This document shows, one piece after another, positions 50,784 to 59,220 of a DNA stretch of 64,000 nt. Source of the DNA: Paenibacillus radicibacter (GTDB lineage Bacteria; Bacillota; Bacilli; Paenibacillales; NBRC-103111); contig NZ_JANQBC010000009.1 in the NCBI RefSeq assembly GCF_024721995.1, forward strand, positions 218,380-282,379. The letters run 5' to 3'. Below the pieces are notes generated by a model. It had not been told where the DNA came from and searched no databases. It worked only from the letters and a program-made list of their open reading frames with translations. Position 1 is the first letter of the stretch; every line of letters starts with the position of its first letter. The translations under genes were made by a program, and so were the position numbers.

Positions 50784-51281
50784 TTACTTGTCCTTCTTGT
50801 CTACAACAATGTGCTCGAACTTCTCACCTGTAATATCCACATCGTACGCTTGCCCGAAACCTACTACAAAGCGGCCAGTAAGTGGAGTCAATTTGAACAA
50901 GGAGAAATCAAGTCCACGAAGCATGTTCATCATTTTGTCGCTGAACTTCGTATTGAATTGTTCGAAGATCTCTTCATTGCCCTCATTACCCAAGTTCTCA
51001 GTTGAACAAGCATAACGAGCACGCTCACGAGCAAATGCATTCGGAGTCTCGGACTCGTCAGCAATCATCATGACGTGGATACGCTCGTTCTCTTCTACAT
51101 AACGGAAGTGGTCCGAAATTTTGCTAATGTAAATGTATAAGTTTCCTTCAACCTTAACGAATGGTGCATAGCTAATGAAAGGTGCTCCTGTTTCATCTTG
51201 ACTGCTGATCATAAGTGTCTTGCGGCTACCGATAAATTCTTGGAATTTAACTTTCATTGTTGCTGTATCGATTGGTTTCAT
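50784..51281 (-). CDS. HugZ/HutZ-like haem-utilisation protein (split-barrel haem oxygenase type)
   Basis: 165 residues from MKPIDTATMKVKFQEFIGSRKTLMISSQDETGAPFISYAPFVKVEGNLYIYIS, the PNPOx-like split barrel of HugZ/HutZ. FVVGFGQAYDVD lies near the C-terminus; HugZ proteins bind haem and cleave it oxidatively. GGGGGAAGTAACA precedes ATG at 51281; an upstream in-frame extension overlaps the ATPase gene and is rejected. Its position behind a haem-type ABC transporter supports iron release from imported haem. Confidence 0.87.
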   Translation of the reverse strand: MKPIDTATMKVKFQEFIGSRKTLMISSQDETGAPFISYAPFVKVEGNLYIYISKISDHFRYVEENERIHVMMIADESETPNAFARERARYACSTENLGNEGNEEIFEQFNTKFSDKMMNMLRGLDFSLFKLTPLTGRFVVGFGQAYDVDITGEKFEHIVVDKKDK

Positions 51282-51297
51282 TGTTACTTCCCCCTGG

Positions 51298-52083
51298 TTA
51301 ATTGACTTGAGCTTTACGAAGTGGATGAATACGTGGTGCTTTTTCACCATTAATAAATTCAACTTCTGCTTCTACTCCATATACATCACGTATCATTTCA
51401 TGCGTGAGAACTTCGCTTGGCTTGCCAGATAGAGCAACCACACCGTTACGAATCACACAAATGCGATCACTATACGTACTTGCTTGGTTAAGATCATGCA
51501 GAACCATAATAACAGTAATACCTAATTCTTTATTCAGTGAACGTACAAGTTCAAGAACTTCCAATTGATGCGCGATGTCCAAATACGTTGTGGGCTCGTC
51601 AAGTAAGAGCACTTTAGGGCGCTGCGCTAATGCCATCGCTATCCAAGCACGCTGCGCTTCTCCACCTGACAAGGAGTTCACATGGCGCTTACGATATGTA
51701 GACAGACCCGTTTTTTCTATTGCCCAATCAATGATCTCATGATCACTGCTTGAAAGGCGTTCATACCATTTTTTGTGAGGAAAACGACCATAAGATACGA
51801 GTTCTTCCACTGTCATATCGGCTGGCGTCTGATTCTGTTGACACAAGATACACATCATCTGGGAAATACGTTTCGTATGCATATCTTTAAGTTCTTGACC
51901 AGCAATACAAACACGACCACTTTCACAAGGAATCATACGAGAAATTCCCTTAAGCAATGTCGATTTCCCCGAACCGTTCGGACCGATAATGGAGACGATC
52001 TCTCCTTCTTCCACTTGTAGGGTGACGTTCTTTACGATCGCGTTACCGTCATAACTAATCGTTAAGTCAATTGCTTGTAGCAT
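51298..52083 (-). CDS. Haem/iron ABC transporter ATP-binding protein
   Basis: 261 residues. Walker A is GPNGSGKST, the ABC signature LSGGEAQRAWIA and Walker B VLLLDEPTTYLD, with LHDLNQAS as the switch His. This is the FecE/HmuV/FepC type. ATG at 52083 lies directly behind the permease stop and AAGGTG is 9 nt upstream. It powers import through the FecCD-type permease encoded next to it. Confidence 0.95.
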   Translation of the reverse strand: MLQAIDLTISYDGNAIVKNVTLQVEEGEIVSIIGPNGSGKSTLLKGISRMIPCESGRVCIAGQELKDMHTKRISQMMCILCQQNQTPADMTVEELVSYGRFPHKKWYERLSSSDHEIIDWAIEKTGLSTYRKRHVNSLSGGEAQRAWIAMALAQRPKVLLLDEPTTYLDIAHQLEVLELVRSLNKELGITVIMVLHDLNQASTYSDRICVIRNGVVALSGKPSEVLTHEMIRDVYGVEAEVEFINGEKAPRIHPLRKAQVN

Positions 52084-52084
52084 A

Positions 52085-53074
52085 TTAGATATCACCTTTT
52101 CTCATGAGATATAAAAAGTAAGGTCCACCAGCGACAGCCATCACAATACCCGCTGGAATATCAAGTGGAGCGAAGAACGTTCTTCCGATTGTATCCGCTA
52201 CAAGCAGTACAAGTGCACCAAGAACGATACTCATAGGCAGCAATTGCTTGTAGTCTGATCCGACGAACATCCGTGCCATGTGCGGTACAACTAATCCGAC
52301 AAAGCCGATCATACCAACAGTAGAAACAGAAACCGCTGCTAAATAGACAGCTACAAAAGACAACAAGATTCGAATACGATTAATATTCTCACCTAAGTTT
52401 AGTGCAGCTTGCTCGCCTAGACGAAGTACATTCGCCTGACGAATGCAGAATAACGCTGCGACCCAACCTATGATTGAGTAAGGCAGCATAACCGTTAAAT
52501 CGCCTAACCCTTTACCAGACATACTTCCGTTTAGCCACTGCAATGCACCTGGAAGCTTATCGCTATAGAGAAGGGATAGTAAACCAACAATACCCCCAAC
52601 GACGGAGTTTACGGCAACACCTGATAGAATCACTCGAACAGGCGTAATGCCCCGCTTCTTCCAAGCAAGGGCATAAACCAATACTGCTGCTAAGCTACCG
52701 CCAATAATTGCTGCAACAGGTATGAACGAGGAATACGCAGGTGCAGCTAGCAAAATGAAGAGTACCGCAACCGATGCACCACCAGATACCCCTGTAAGAC
52801 CAGGGTCAGCTAGTGGATTATGCATAACCGCTTGCAAGAGCGCGCCAGATATCGCAAGATTCGCACCAATCACAACTGCAAGTGTTACGCGTGGAATTCG
52901 AATATCCCACAGAATCGTGTCCGAAACCTCTCCACCATTACCAAACAACGCCTTAATAATTTCAATTGGTGAGAAGCGAACGCTCCCCAGTCCAATCGAT
53001 AATATAATAGCAACGATAAGCAGGATGAATGTTATGCCGATCGTGAATCCTTTTGTCCTACTCTGTGCTAGCAT
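52085..53074 (-). CDS. FecCD-family haem/iron ABC permease
   Basis: 329 residues, about nine to ten helices. It contains the FecCD signature ANLAISGALLQAVMHNPLADPGLTGVSGGA and GFVGLVVPHMARMFVG (coupling helix region). A single permease gene means the transporter is probably a homodimer. GGGGGAAGACAG precedes ATG at 53074. It lies between the binding-protein and ATPase genes. Confidence 0.95.
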   Translation of the reverse strand: MLAQSRTKGFTIGITFILLIVAIILSIGLGSVRFSPIEIIKALFGNGGEVSDTILWDIRIPRVTLAVVIGANLAISGALLQAVMHNPLADPGLTGVSGGASVAVLFILLAAPAYSSFIPVAAIIGGSLAAVLVYALAWKKRGITPVRVILSGVAVNSVVGGIVGLLSLLYSDKLPGALQWLNGSMSGKGLGDLTVMLPYSIIGWVAALFCIRQANVLRLGEQAALNLGENINRIRILLSFVAVYLAAVSVSTVGMIGFVGLVVPHMARMFVGSDYKQLLPMSIVLGALVLLVADTIGRTFFAPLDIPAGIVMAVAGGPYFLYLMRKGDI

Positions 53075-53111
53075 CTGTCTTCCCCCTATTGACTATAAAC
53101 CAATAATTTCC

Positions 53112-54122
53112 TTATTGATACAAGAAATTGAACATTTGTTTGTACGCATCGCCTGCTTTAGCAACGGATGCTACACCGTACAAGTTATAATCAAGTGCTT
53201 TTACTTTGCCATTCTTAAAGGCATTAAGTTTATCCCAAGCACCATTCTTTTTCACATCTTCTTCAAACTTCTTAATCGCTGTATTCGGATCACCGTGAGC
53301 AACTAGTAAGATTACATCTGGATTAGCTGCTACGACATTTTCCATATTAAGTGCAACGTATGTTTCTTTGGATTTCAACACTTCAGATACAACGTTCTTC
53401 GCACCAAGCTTTTTCGCTACGCTGCCTGCAAATGTGTTCTCATTCATCATCATGAATGATTCAGCAGAACCGAACAAGAACATCACTTTAGGTGCTTGTT
53501 TACCTTTGGATTGTTCTTCGATCGATTTTTCTTGCTCAGCAAGTTTCGCTAGGAAATCATTCGCTTCTTTTTCCTTCTTATACACACGGCTAAGTACAAC
53601 CGTAGATAATTTTAATTCTTCTAAAGAATCAGCCGGTAAGAATGCTGTTTTTAAGTTTGCTGGGCCGAATTGTTTGTTTAAGCTGTCTTTGATCGATGCA
53701 GGTCCTACCACGATGTCCGGCTGCAAACTTGTTACTTTCTCGATATCAGGCTTTAGTGCTGAACCGATTTTCGTAACATCCTTTAATGCTTCTGGCAAAG
53801 CAACTGTTGAAGTTGGAACGCCTACAGGTTTAACACCAAGTACATTAAGAATTTCAGTTAAAGATACGGATACTGTTACGACTTTATTCGGTGTTTGACC
53901 ACCAAATTGAGCAAGTAATGCTGCTGCTTTCTCTTCATCTACTTTATAAGCAGGTGCTCCAGTCGCTGTTGGTGTTGCAGCAGGCGTAGCAGCTGGTGTT
54001 GCTGTAGCAGCTACTTCTTTCGCTTTCGTATCAGGAGCTGCTTCTTTGTTACCACAACCAACAGCCAATGTTAATAGAAGTGCACTTGCAATAATTCCGC
54101 TTGATCTAAGTACTTTTTTCAT
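53112..54122 (-). CDS. Haem/iron ABC transporter substrate-binding lipoprotein (IsdE-like)
   Basis: 336 residues. Type II signal with lipobox LAVGC (Cys about 23), an Ala/Thr/Pro-rich linker (about 30-60), then a class III binding-protein fold (VSVSLTEILNVLGVKPVGVPTSTVALPEALKDVTKIGSALKPDIEKVTSLQPDIVVG). The VPTS...LP...KIG layout resembles IsdE, a haem receptor. First gene of an operon with a Fur box. The ligand (haem rather than siderophore) is inferred from this likeness and from the HugZ-like gene. Confidence 0.9.
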   Translation of the reverse strand: MKKVLRSSGIIASALLLTLAVGCGNKEAAPDTKAKEVAATATPAATPAATPTATGAPAYKVDEEKAAALLAQFGGQTPNKVVTVSVSLTEILNVLGVKPVGVPTSTVALPEALKDVTKIGSALKPDIEKVTSLQPDIVVGPASIKDSLNKQFGPANLKTAFLPADSLEELKLSTVVLSRVYKKEKEANDFLAKLAEQEKSIEEQSKGKQAPKVMFLFGSAESFMMMNENTFAGSVAKKLGAKNVVSEVLKSKETYVALNMENVVAANPDVILLVAHGDPNTAIKKFEEDVKKNGAWDKLNAFKNGKVKALDYNLYGVASVAKAGDAYKQMFNFLYQ

Positions 54123-54152
54123 CTGTAAAATACCCCTCTTTATCTATATGTT

Positions 54153-54181
54153 ATTAGAATGAGACTGATAATTATTATCAA
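54153..54181 (-). promoter_or_regulatory. Promoter of the haem-uptake operon
   Basis: On the minus strand TTGATA (54181-54176), a 17-nt spacer and TCTAAT (54158-54153). The Fur box lies across the -35 and the spacer. Confidence 0.7.
54166..54180. promoter_or_regulatory. Fur box (perfect 7-1-7 inverted repeat)
   Basis: TGATAAT-T-ATTATCA is a perfect match to the 7-1-7 Bacillus Fur box. Located 44 nt upstream of the binding-protein start and inside its promoter, it predicts repression under iron sufficiency. Confidence 0.92.
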
Positions 54182-54249
54182 TACGGGTATGTTAACATGC
54201 ACATAGAAATCTGACAATATGTCTTATTAAATTTTTTATAGATTTTTCA

Positions 54250-54290
54250 AAATAAAAGAAGCTAGTGTGACAATTTCTAGCTTCTTTACG
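54250..54290 (-). terminator. Bidirectional terminator-like hairpin
   Basis: AAAGAAGCTAG-(11-nt loop)-CTAGCTTCTTT (54255-54287) forms an 11-bp stem, with T-rich sequence following on the minus strand. It ends the GNAT gene at 54296 before the haem operon promoter. Confidence 0.75.
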
Positions 54291-54295
54291 AGTAA

Positions 54296-54823
54296 TTATA
54301 AGATTTTATAATAATTAATGGTTGCTTGGAACTCTCCAACTTCATTAATAACGAAATTAGGAGTACGTCCTACTTCAATATAACCATGCGATTGATAGAG
54401 CTTATTAGACGGATCTCCTTCACGAGTATCAAGAATAAGCAGCGATCGATTCTCCACTCTCGCTGTATCTTCCATCGTATGAAGTAACTGCCACGCAATG
54501 CCCTTCCTACGATGTGCAGGATGCACCATGAGCTTGGCAACTTCCGCACGATGTAGCCCATTCTTTTTCAAGACGAGATGAAGTTGAATCGTTCCTGCGA
54601 TAACGTTATGCTCATCTTTCGCAATCCATAACTTAACGCCATTCTGCAAGACGCTCAGCCAGTAATTGCGAGCTTCCTCTAATGCTACAGGATGCAAGAA
54701 ACCAATAGACGCACCGTCAGCTACGACATCTATTAATAGTTCACAGAGTTGGTGCAATACTTCAGAATCTTGAATCGGGTCTAGAGATGTAACTTCTTCA
54801 ATGGTAATTGAGCCCGTCCTCAT
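54296..54823 (-). CDS. GNAT acetyltransferase
   Basis: 175 residues. The acetyl-CoA loop VHPAHRRKGIAWQLLHTMEDTA (R-R-K-G-I-A) and DTREGDPSNKLYQSHGYIEVG make a canonical GNAT. The layout with an N-terminal SIGFLHP motif resembles a group often found in soil Firmicutes. AAGGTGG precedes ATG at 54823. It is monocistronic and outside the GNAT-rich first half of the window. Confidence 0.9.
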   Translation of the reverse strand: MRTGSITIEEVTSLDPIQDSEVLHQLCELLIDVVADGASIGFLHPVALEEARNYWLSVLQNGVKLWIAKDEHNVIAGTIQLHLVLKKNGLHRAEVAKLMVHPAHRRKGIAWQLLHTMEDTARVENRSLLILDTREGDPSNKLYQSHGYIEVGRTPNFVINEVGEFQATINYYKIL

Positions 54824-54901
54824 CGATATTTAACCACCTTTACTAGTTGTTAATAACAGCCAAATGTTCTTTATAATAAACTCTAATGAAGTGCTTTATT
54901 C

Positions 54902-55582
54902 CTACGCCAGATTAATTCGCTTCAGCTCACCATCAACGATCGTATGTACACCGTCTTCTTCTGTATCACTAATCATCGAGAGCACACCATTTAAAAAGTA
55001 GACACCCGCATTCTCATCAATCCCGTAATTAACCGTATTGGGGCATGTCTCTACAGCTTGTCTTAAGTGATTCTCTTCTTCCCATTGTCTAAAATGAACA
55101 GCGATGACCACTTCATCAACTAGCCCTAATCCTTCACGAACTTGGAATTCCTCTTTATCGTTATCTTTTGGGGACAACACACAAGTCACAGGACTGATCA
55201 GTGCACCTGCAGAGAACCCAGACATGGGAATGCCTAGTTCATAGACTTGCTTAATTGCATTACCGATCGGGGTATTCACAATGTAGTCTGCATACAAATT
55301 CGTATCCCCACCACCGATTACGACCCCTGCACTTTGTAAAATAAGATTTGCCACTTGATCGACTTCATTCGTCGGCAACGTAATAAGATGAATTCTTAAC
55401 TCGTCTATCCCATTCTCTACTAAGGGTTCTGAATAACGTGCCATGAATATCTCCCAATCCGAATTGACACCTAGGATTACGACGCATCCTTCTCTTGCCT
55501 GAACAAGTTCTGCAAATTTTCTAGCCAGTCTAGGTGTATAAGGATTCGGTCCCCCACCTACGAAAAATAAATGTTTATCCAT
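54902..55582 (-). CDS. Peptidase S51-like (dipeptidase E / cyanophycinase family) protein
   Basis: 226 residues. The nucleophile elbow GFSAGA (Ser124) and VIGGGDTNLY are typical of the S51 class I glutamine-amidotransferase-like fold. HFRQW and GIDENAGVYF supply the His and Asp/Glu of the catalytic set. Family members cleave Asp-X dipeptides or cyanophycin; the specific substrate is unknown. GGAGTGGTGGTTAT precedes ATG. Confidence 0.87.
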   Translation of the reverse strand: MDKHLFFVGGGPNPYTPRLARKFAELVQAREGCVVILGVNSDWEIFMARYSEPLVENGIDELRIHLITLPTNEVDQVANLILQSAGVVIGGGDTNLYADYIVNTPIGNAIKQVYELGIPMSGFSAGALISPVTCVLSPKDNDKEEFQVREGLGLVDEVVIAVHFRQWEEENHLRQAVETCPNTVNYGIDENAGVYFLNGVLSMISDTEEDGVHTIVDGELKRINLA

Positions 55583-55683
55583 ATAACCACCACTCCCTAT
55601 AATTTACCAGTATAATAACAGGTATAACTACGAATTAGAAGACTTTCATGATTTTAAAATAAAGATAGGATGTGTATCCGTCC

Positions 55684-56097
55684 ATGGATCAATCGCTTGT
55701 AAAAGAACAACTCGATCAACTAACTGAGTTTTTCTTTCAACTCTTCACGAACAAAGAAGGAGCCATTCCCCAGGTAAATCTCATTCACGAGCTATTCATC
55801 CCAAGTGGAACGATTATTTGCAACACAGGTTCCACACCTATCATTTACACGCTGGAGGAATTCATCAAGCCGAGAGTAATCATATTAACAGATGGAACAT
55901 TAGTTGACTTTGAGGAAAAGGAAATATCCGAACAAACCGAAATCTTCGGTCAAATCGCGCATCGGTTCAGCGTATACGAAAAATCTGGCGTACGTGATGG
56001 ACAATATTTTCAAATGAAAGGCAGTAAGAGTACACAATTCATTCACACACCAGATGGTTGGAAAATTTGCTCCTTAATCTGGGACGATGAGAAATAA
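55684..56097 (+). CDS. SnoaL/DUF4440-like protein
   Basis: 137 residues from MDQSLVKEQLDQLTEFFFQLFTNKEGA. An N-terminal helix pair is followed by beta strands ending HTPDGWKICSLIWDDE, the common NTF2-like (SnoaL/DUF4440) layout. GTG at 55672 is an alternative start; neither has a strong ribosome site. Function unknown. It is an isolated plus-strand gene between two minus-strand units. Confidence 0.7.
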   Translation: MDQSLVKEQLDQLTEFFFQLFTNKEGAIPQVNLIHELFIPSGTIICNTGSTPIIYTLEEFIKPRVIILTDGTLVDFEEKEISEQTEIFGQIAHRFSVYEKSGVRDGQYFQMKGSKSTQFIHTPDGWKICSLIWDDEK

Positions 56098-56177
56098 TGA
56101 AAGCTTGGGAAATACGTAAATATTAATTTCCCGGGTAAGCGCATAATTCGCTATAAAAAGCAATGTGTTGACAACAT

Positions 56178-57239
56178 TTATCTTGCTGAATCGTGCTTTT
56201 TCTTAAGCGTTACTAGGACTTGGTAATGCCCATTATTGTGCAGAAGCTTAACTCCACCCTCATGCATTTCGACGATATGACGGGTAATTGCAAGCCCAAG
56301 ACCGGATCCAGAGGGCATATACGTATCCGCCCGAACTGGTTCCAGACGATAGAATCGATCGAATAAACGCTCTTCCTGCTCCTTGGAAATCGGCTTTCCT
56401 TCATTTTCAATCTGAATCATGATCTCATCTACATGCTCAGACAGACTGACTACAATTTCCCCTGGTTGATACGAAAATTTAAGTGCATTCATTAATAAAT
56501 TATCAATGGCACGAACTATTTTCTCAGCATCAACCTCTAATGTAACAGGTCCTAAAGTAGACAACTTACGGATTGAGACTCCTTGCTCCATAGCAACAGA
56601 TTCGAATTCACTGAGCATTTGTTCGAGCAAGCTGTTCACATCGATCAATTGAATGGACAATCGAGTCTCTCCGTACGTAAGCCGTGTATACTCAAACAAG
56701 TCGTCAATTAACGTCTTTAATTGTTGGGTCTTATTAATAGCCCCTTCCAGATAGCGCTCCTGCTGCGCAGCATCATCCACTTTACGAGAGTTCAACAAAT
56801 CCAAGTAACCAATGATGCTCGTGAGCGGAGTTCGCAAATCATGTGATACATACGTAATGAGCTCCATCTTCGCTTGTTCCAGTTCCCGTTCCCTACTTAT
56901 TCGCTCCTGCAATTGATCTGCCATATGATTAATATTCACAGCAACAGTCCCTAGCTCATCCTCACGTAAGATAGGAATCCGATAGCTCAAATCTCCACCT
57001 GCTATTTTCATGACCCCATCGGTTATGTCAGACAAGTAGTGGACGATCGGACGGGAAATCACAGTGTAGAGAAATAGAAACCCAGCAAGGAATACTACGA
57101 TATTTAATGGCACAAACCATTCATAGGGTATGAAAACACTTATTGTAAACGTAATAATGAAACTAAACACAACCATCCACATAATCCGAATACGAACTTG
57201 ACTCTGACCCGTAAATTGGCTCCACAGCTTACTTTTCAA
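56178..57239 (-). CDS. Sensor histidine kinase (VanS-like)
   Basis: 353 residues from TTG at 57239, overlapping the regulator stop. Two transmembrane helices (about 18-36, 43-60) with almost no external loop are followed by HAMP (about 61-112), HisKA with phospho-acceptor His133 (SHDLRTPL) and HATPase (N box NLLMNALKFS, G box GSGLGLAITRHIVE). The short sensor suggests intramembrane sensing of envelope stress or a neighbouring membrane protein. It pairs with the upstream response regulator. Confidence 0.93.
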   Translation of the reverse strand: MKSKLWSQFTGQSQVRIRIMWMVVFSFIITFTISVFIPYEWFVPLNIVVFLAGFLFLYTVISRPIVHYLSDITDGVMKIAGGDLSYRIPILREDELGTVAVNINHMADQLQERISRERELEQAKMELITYVSHDLRTPLTSIIGYLDLLNSRKVDDAAQQERYLEGAINKTQQLKTLIDDLFEYTRLTYGETRLSIQLIDVNSLLEQMLSEFESVAMEQGVSIRKLSTLGPVTLEVDAEKIVRAIDNLLMNALKFSYQPGEIVVSLSEHVDEIMIQIENEGKPISKEQEERLFDRFYRLEPVRADTYMPSGSGLGLAITRHIVEMHEGGVKLLHNNGHYQVLVTLKKKHDSAR

Positions 57240-57924
57240 TCTTATATCCCACTCCCCACACCGTCTTAATAATTTGCGGCTCTCGCGGATTAAGTTCGAT
57301 CTTCTCGCGGATGTTACGGATATGCACCATGATCGTATTTTCCGAGTAATAAGGGGACGGGTCTTTCCATACGCTGTGATAAATCTTATCCATGTTAAAC
57401 ACTTGTCCGCGATGGGTTGCGAGTAATTCTAAAATAGAAAATTCGATCGGAGTGAGTACGGCTTCTTGCCCTCTAACAATCACTTTATGTTCATTGGGTG
57501 AGATAATAAGATCGTCGATATGAATTTCGGAGGAATGATTAGGAGTTGTCAGGGTGGAGTAATTCTGTCGTCTCAGCTGCGCTTTGACTCTCGCAATTAG
57601 TTCTAACGGGTTAAAGGGTTTCGTTACGTAATCATCTGCGCCCGTGGATAAACCTGTAATCTTGTCTAGATATTCTTGTTTAGCTGAAAGCATAATAATC
57701 GGAATCTTCGACAGTTCCCGGATTTTCATGCACGCTTGAATCCCATCTAGATTCGGCATCATAATGTCGAGAATAATAAGATGAATCGGCTCAGACTGTA
57801 GGATGTGCAAAGCTTCAAGACCATCTTCCGCTTCTAACACTCGATAACCTTCATTGCGTAAATAAATGTGCACGATATTACGTATCTCACGATCATCATC
57901 GGCAACGAGTATCGTAACTGCCAT
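57229..57924 (-). CDS. OmpR/VanR-like response regulator
   Basis: 231 residues. Receiver domain with acidic DD (10-11), phospho-acceptor Asp53 in ILDIMMPNLDG, Ser/Thr and Lys in YVTKPFNP. The C-terminal winged helix includes LTPIEFSILELLATHRGQVF and ENTIMVHIRNIREKI, ending VWGVGYKIEK. AGGAGGG lies 8 nt before ATG at 57924. The PAP2 and methyltransferase-like genes upstream in the same direction may be co-transcribed. Confidence 0.95.
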   Translation of the reverse strand: MAVTILVADDDREIRNIVHIYLRNEGYRVLEAEDGLEALHILQSEPIHLIILDIMMPNLDGIQACMKIRELSKIPIIMLSAKQEYLDKITGLSTGADDYVTKPFNPLELIARVKAQLRRQNYSTLTTPNHSSEIHIDDLIISPNEHKVIVRGQEAVLTPIEFSILELLATHRGQVFNMDKIYHSVWKDPSPYYSENTIMVHIRNIREKIELNPREPQIIKTVWGVGYKIEK

Positions 57925-57953
57925 GTATGTCACCCTCCTCTATATTCCACAAT

Positions 57954-58637
57954 TCACGTAAGACTTTTCTGCTTATTGTTGAAAATTTGTGCCCGGGCGG
58001 GTGACTTCGATTCACGAGCAGGTATCCATCTTTTTACAGCATAATACACGACTTCAACTAATACAATCGCTCCGACTACATCTGCCCACACATGCTGCTT
58101 CACAAACAATGTGGATGCGATAATTAGCCATGACATGACCCAAGTCCCGATTCGAATCGCTCTTGCCGCTTGTGGACAGTCCGCCAAACCCTTCAGAATG
58201 ACATAACTAGAGAGCACATGAATACTCGGAAAACAGTTATATGGCGCATCGGTTTGATACACAAAGTTCACGAGCATCATAAGAATTCCTTGGTTTGGAT
58301 CAATAGATGGACGCAGAACCGTCGTCTGGAATATAAAATACGTGATGTAGCATAGCACAAGTCCCATACATAGTGAGAGAAGTGTGCGATAATACGCCGT
58401 CTTATTTTTCATGAAAAAGACAACCAACATCCCAATAATAAACGGATACCAGAGCAAGTAAGGTATTATAAAGCCTGGAACGAACTGAATATTCACATCA
58501 AATGATGTTAATAAACTAGAGACATTTCCCCGATCCTGATTGAGTAATCCGTAGCAAATGTTGAGTACCGGAATAGCAAGCATCCATAACAATGGATAAT
58601 ACGCTGCAAGTTTTCTCTTCTTACGTCTAGCTTTCAT
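57954..58637 (-). CDS. PAP2-family membrane phosphatase
   Basis: 227 residues, six hydrophobic helices. The PAP2 motifs CFPSIHVLSS and HVWADVV are clear, while the first motif (K-x6-RP) is reduced to RPSID. The overall layout resembles the inositolphosphorylceramide-synthase/lipid-phosphatase branch. It probably acts on lipid phosphates at the outer face of the membrane. GAGGGGGAGTATGTGA precedes ATG; the stop of the methyltransferase-like gene is adjacent. Confidence 0.87.
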   Translation of the reverse strand: MKARRKKRKLAAYYPLLWMLAIPVLNICYGLLNQDRGNVSSLLTSFDVNIQFVPGFIIPYLLWYPFIIGMLVVFFMKNKTAYYRTLLSLCMGLVLCYITYFIFQTTVLRPSIDPNQGILMMLVNFVYQTDAPYNCFPSIHVLSSYVILKGLADCPQAARAIRIGTWVMSWLIIASTLFVKQHVWADVVGAIVLVEVVYYAVKRWIPARESKSPARAQIFNNKQKSLT

Positions 58638-59081
58638 TCACATACTCCCCCTCTTTCTTTTCTTACGACAAACGTAAACAAACGCAGGTGGAAAGTTCCA
58701 CGGAACGTAATGAATATGTTCGATTACAAAATGGACCTTGAATTGCTCCAACATCTGCTTGGAATATTGGAAAGCTATGAACCAACCGTTCTCTCGAAGA
58801 GCACCGACGATCTGTTCTAACAATTGCTCCCGCACGGATTGTGGGAAATTATAAAAAGGAAGACCACTGAATATACAATCCAGATGTTCGACTTGCTCGT
58901 CATGCATCGTTTGGATGAGATTTAAGCAGTCCTCATGGCAGGTGAATTGCGGATATCGCAGTCGCAATTGCTCACGCATCTCGGGATCTTTTTCAAATAG
59001 TAGGACTTGTGCGGGCGCCATTATAAACTTCATTAAGAAAAGCCAGTTTTGCTGGATTTGCATACCTTTACTTAATCTCAC
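58638..59081 (-). CDS. Truncated phospholipid N-methyltransferase-like protein, SAM motif I missing
   Basis: 147 residues from GTG at 59081 (AGGAGG 8 nt upstream); a longer frame starts at 59102. APAQVLLFEKDPEMREQLRLRYP corresponds to motif II onward of PmtA-like enzymes, with FSGLPFYNFPQSVREQLLEQI and WFIAFQYSKQMLEQF and the terminal NFPPAFVYVCRK all matching. The expected ~50-residue N-terminal region with the ELGAGTG SAM loop is absent in all three frames. Probably inactive as a methyltransferase unless it works with a partner. Confidence 0.75.
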   Translation of the reverse strand: MRLSKGMQIQQNWLFLMKFIMAPAQVLLFEKDPEMREQLRLRYPQFTCHEDCLNLIQTMHDEQVEHLDCIFSGLPFYNFPQSVREQLLEQIVGALRENGWFIAFQYSKQMLEQFKVHFVIEHIHYVPWNFPPAFVYVCRKKRKRGSM

Positions 59082-59177
59082 GAACAATCCCTCCTCTTGC
59101 AACCATTCTATCCATACTTTCTTTAATGCAAGGTAGGGAAATCCTTAAGCCTTTCTGAAGAAATCATCGGCTGAACG

Positions 59178-59205
59178 CAAAAAAGAGGAACACGAGGTTC
59201 CTCTT
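59178..59205 (-). terminator. Rho-independent terminator of the radical SAM gene
   Basis: AAGAGGAAC-CTCGT-GTTCCTCTT on the minus strand is a perfect 9-bp stem followed by TTTTTT. Confidence 0.9.
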
Positions 59206-59220
59206 ACATACTTAATTATT

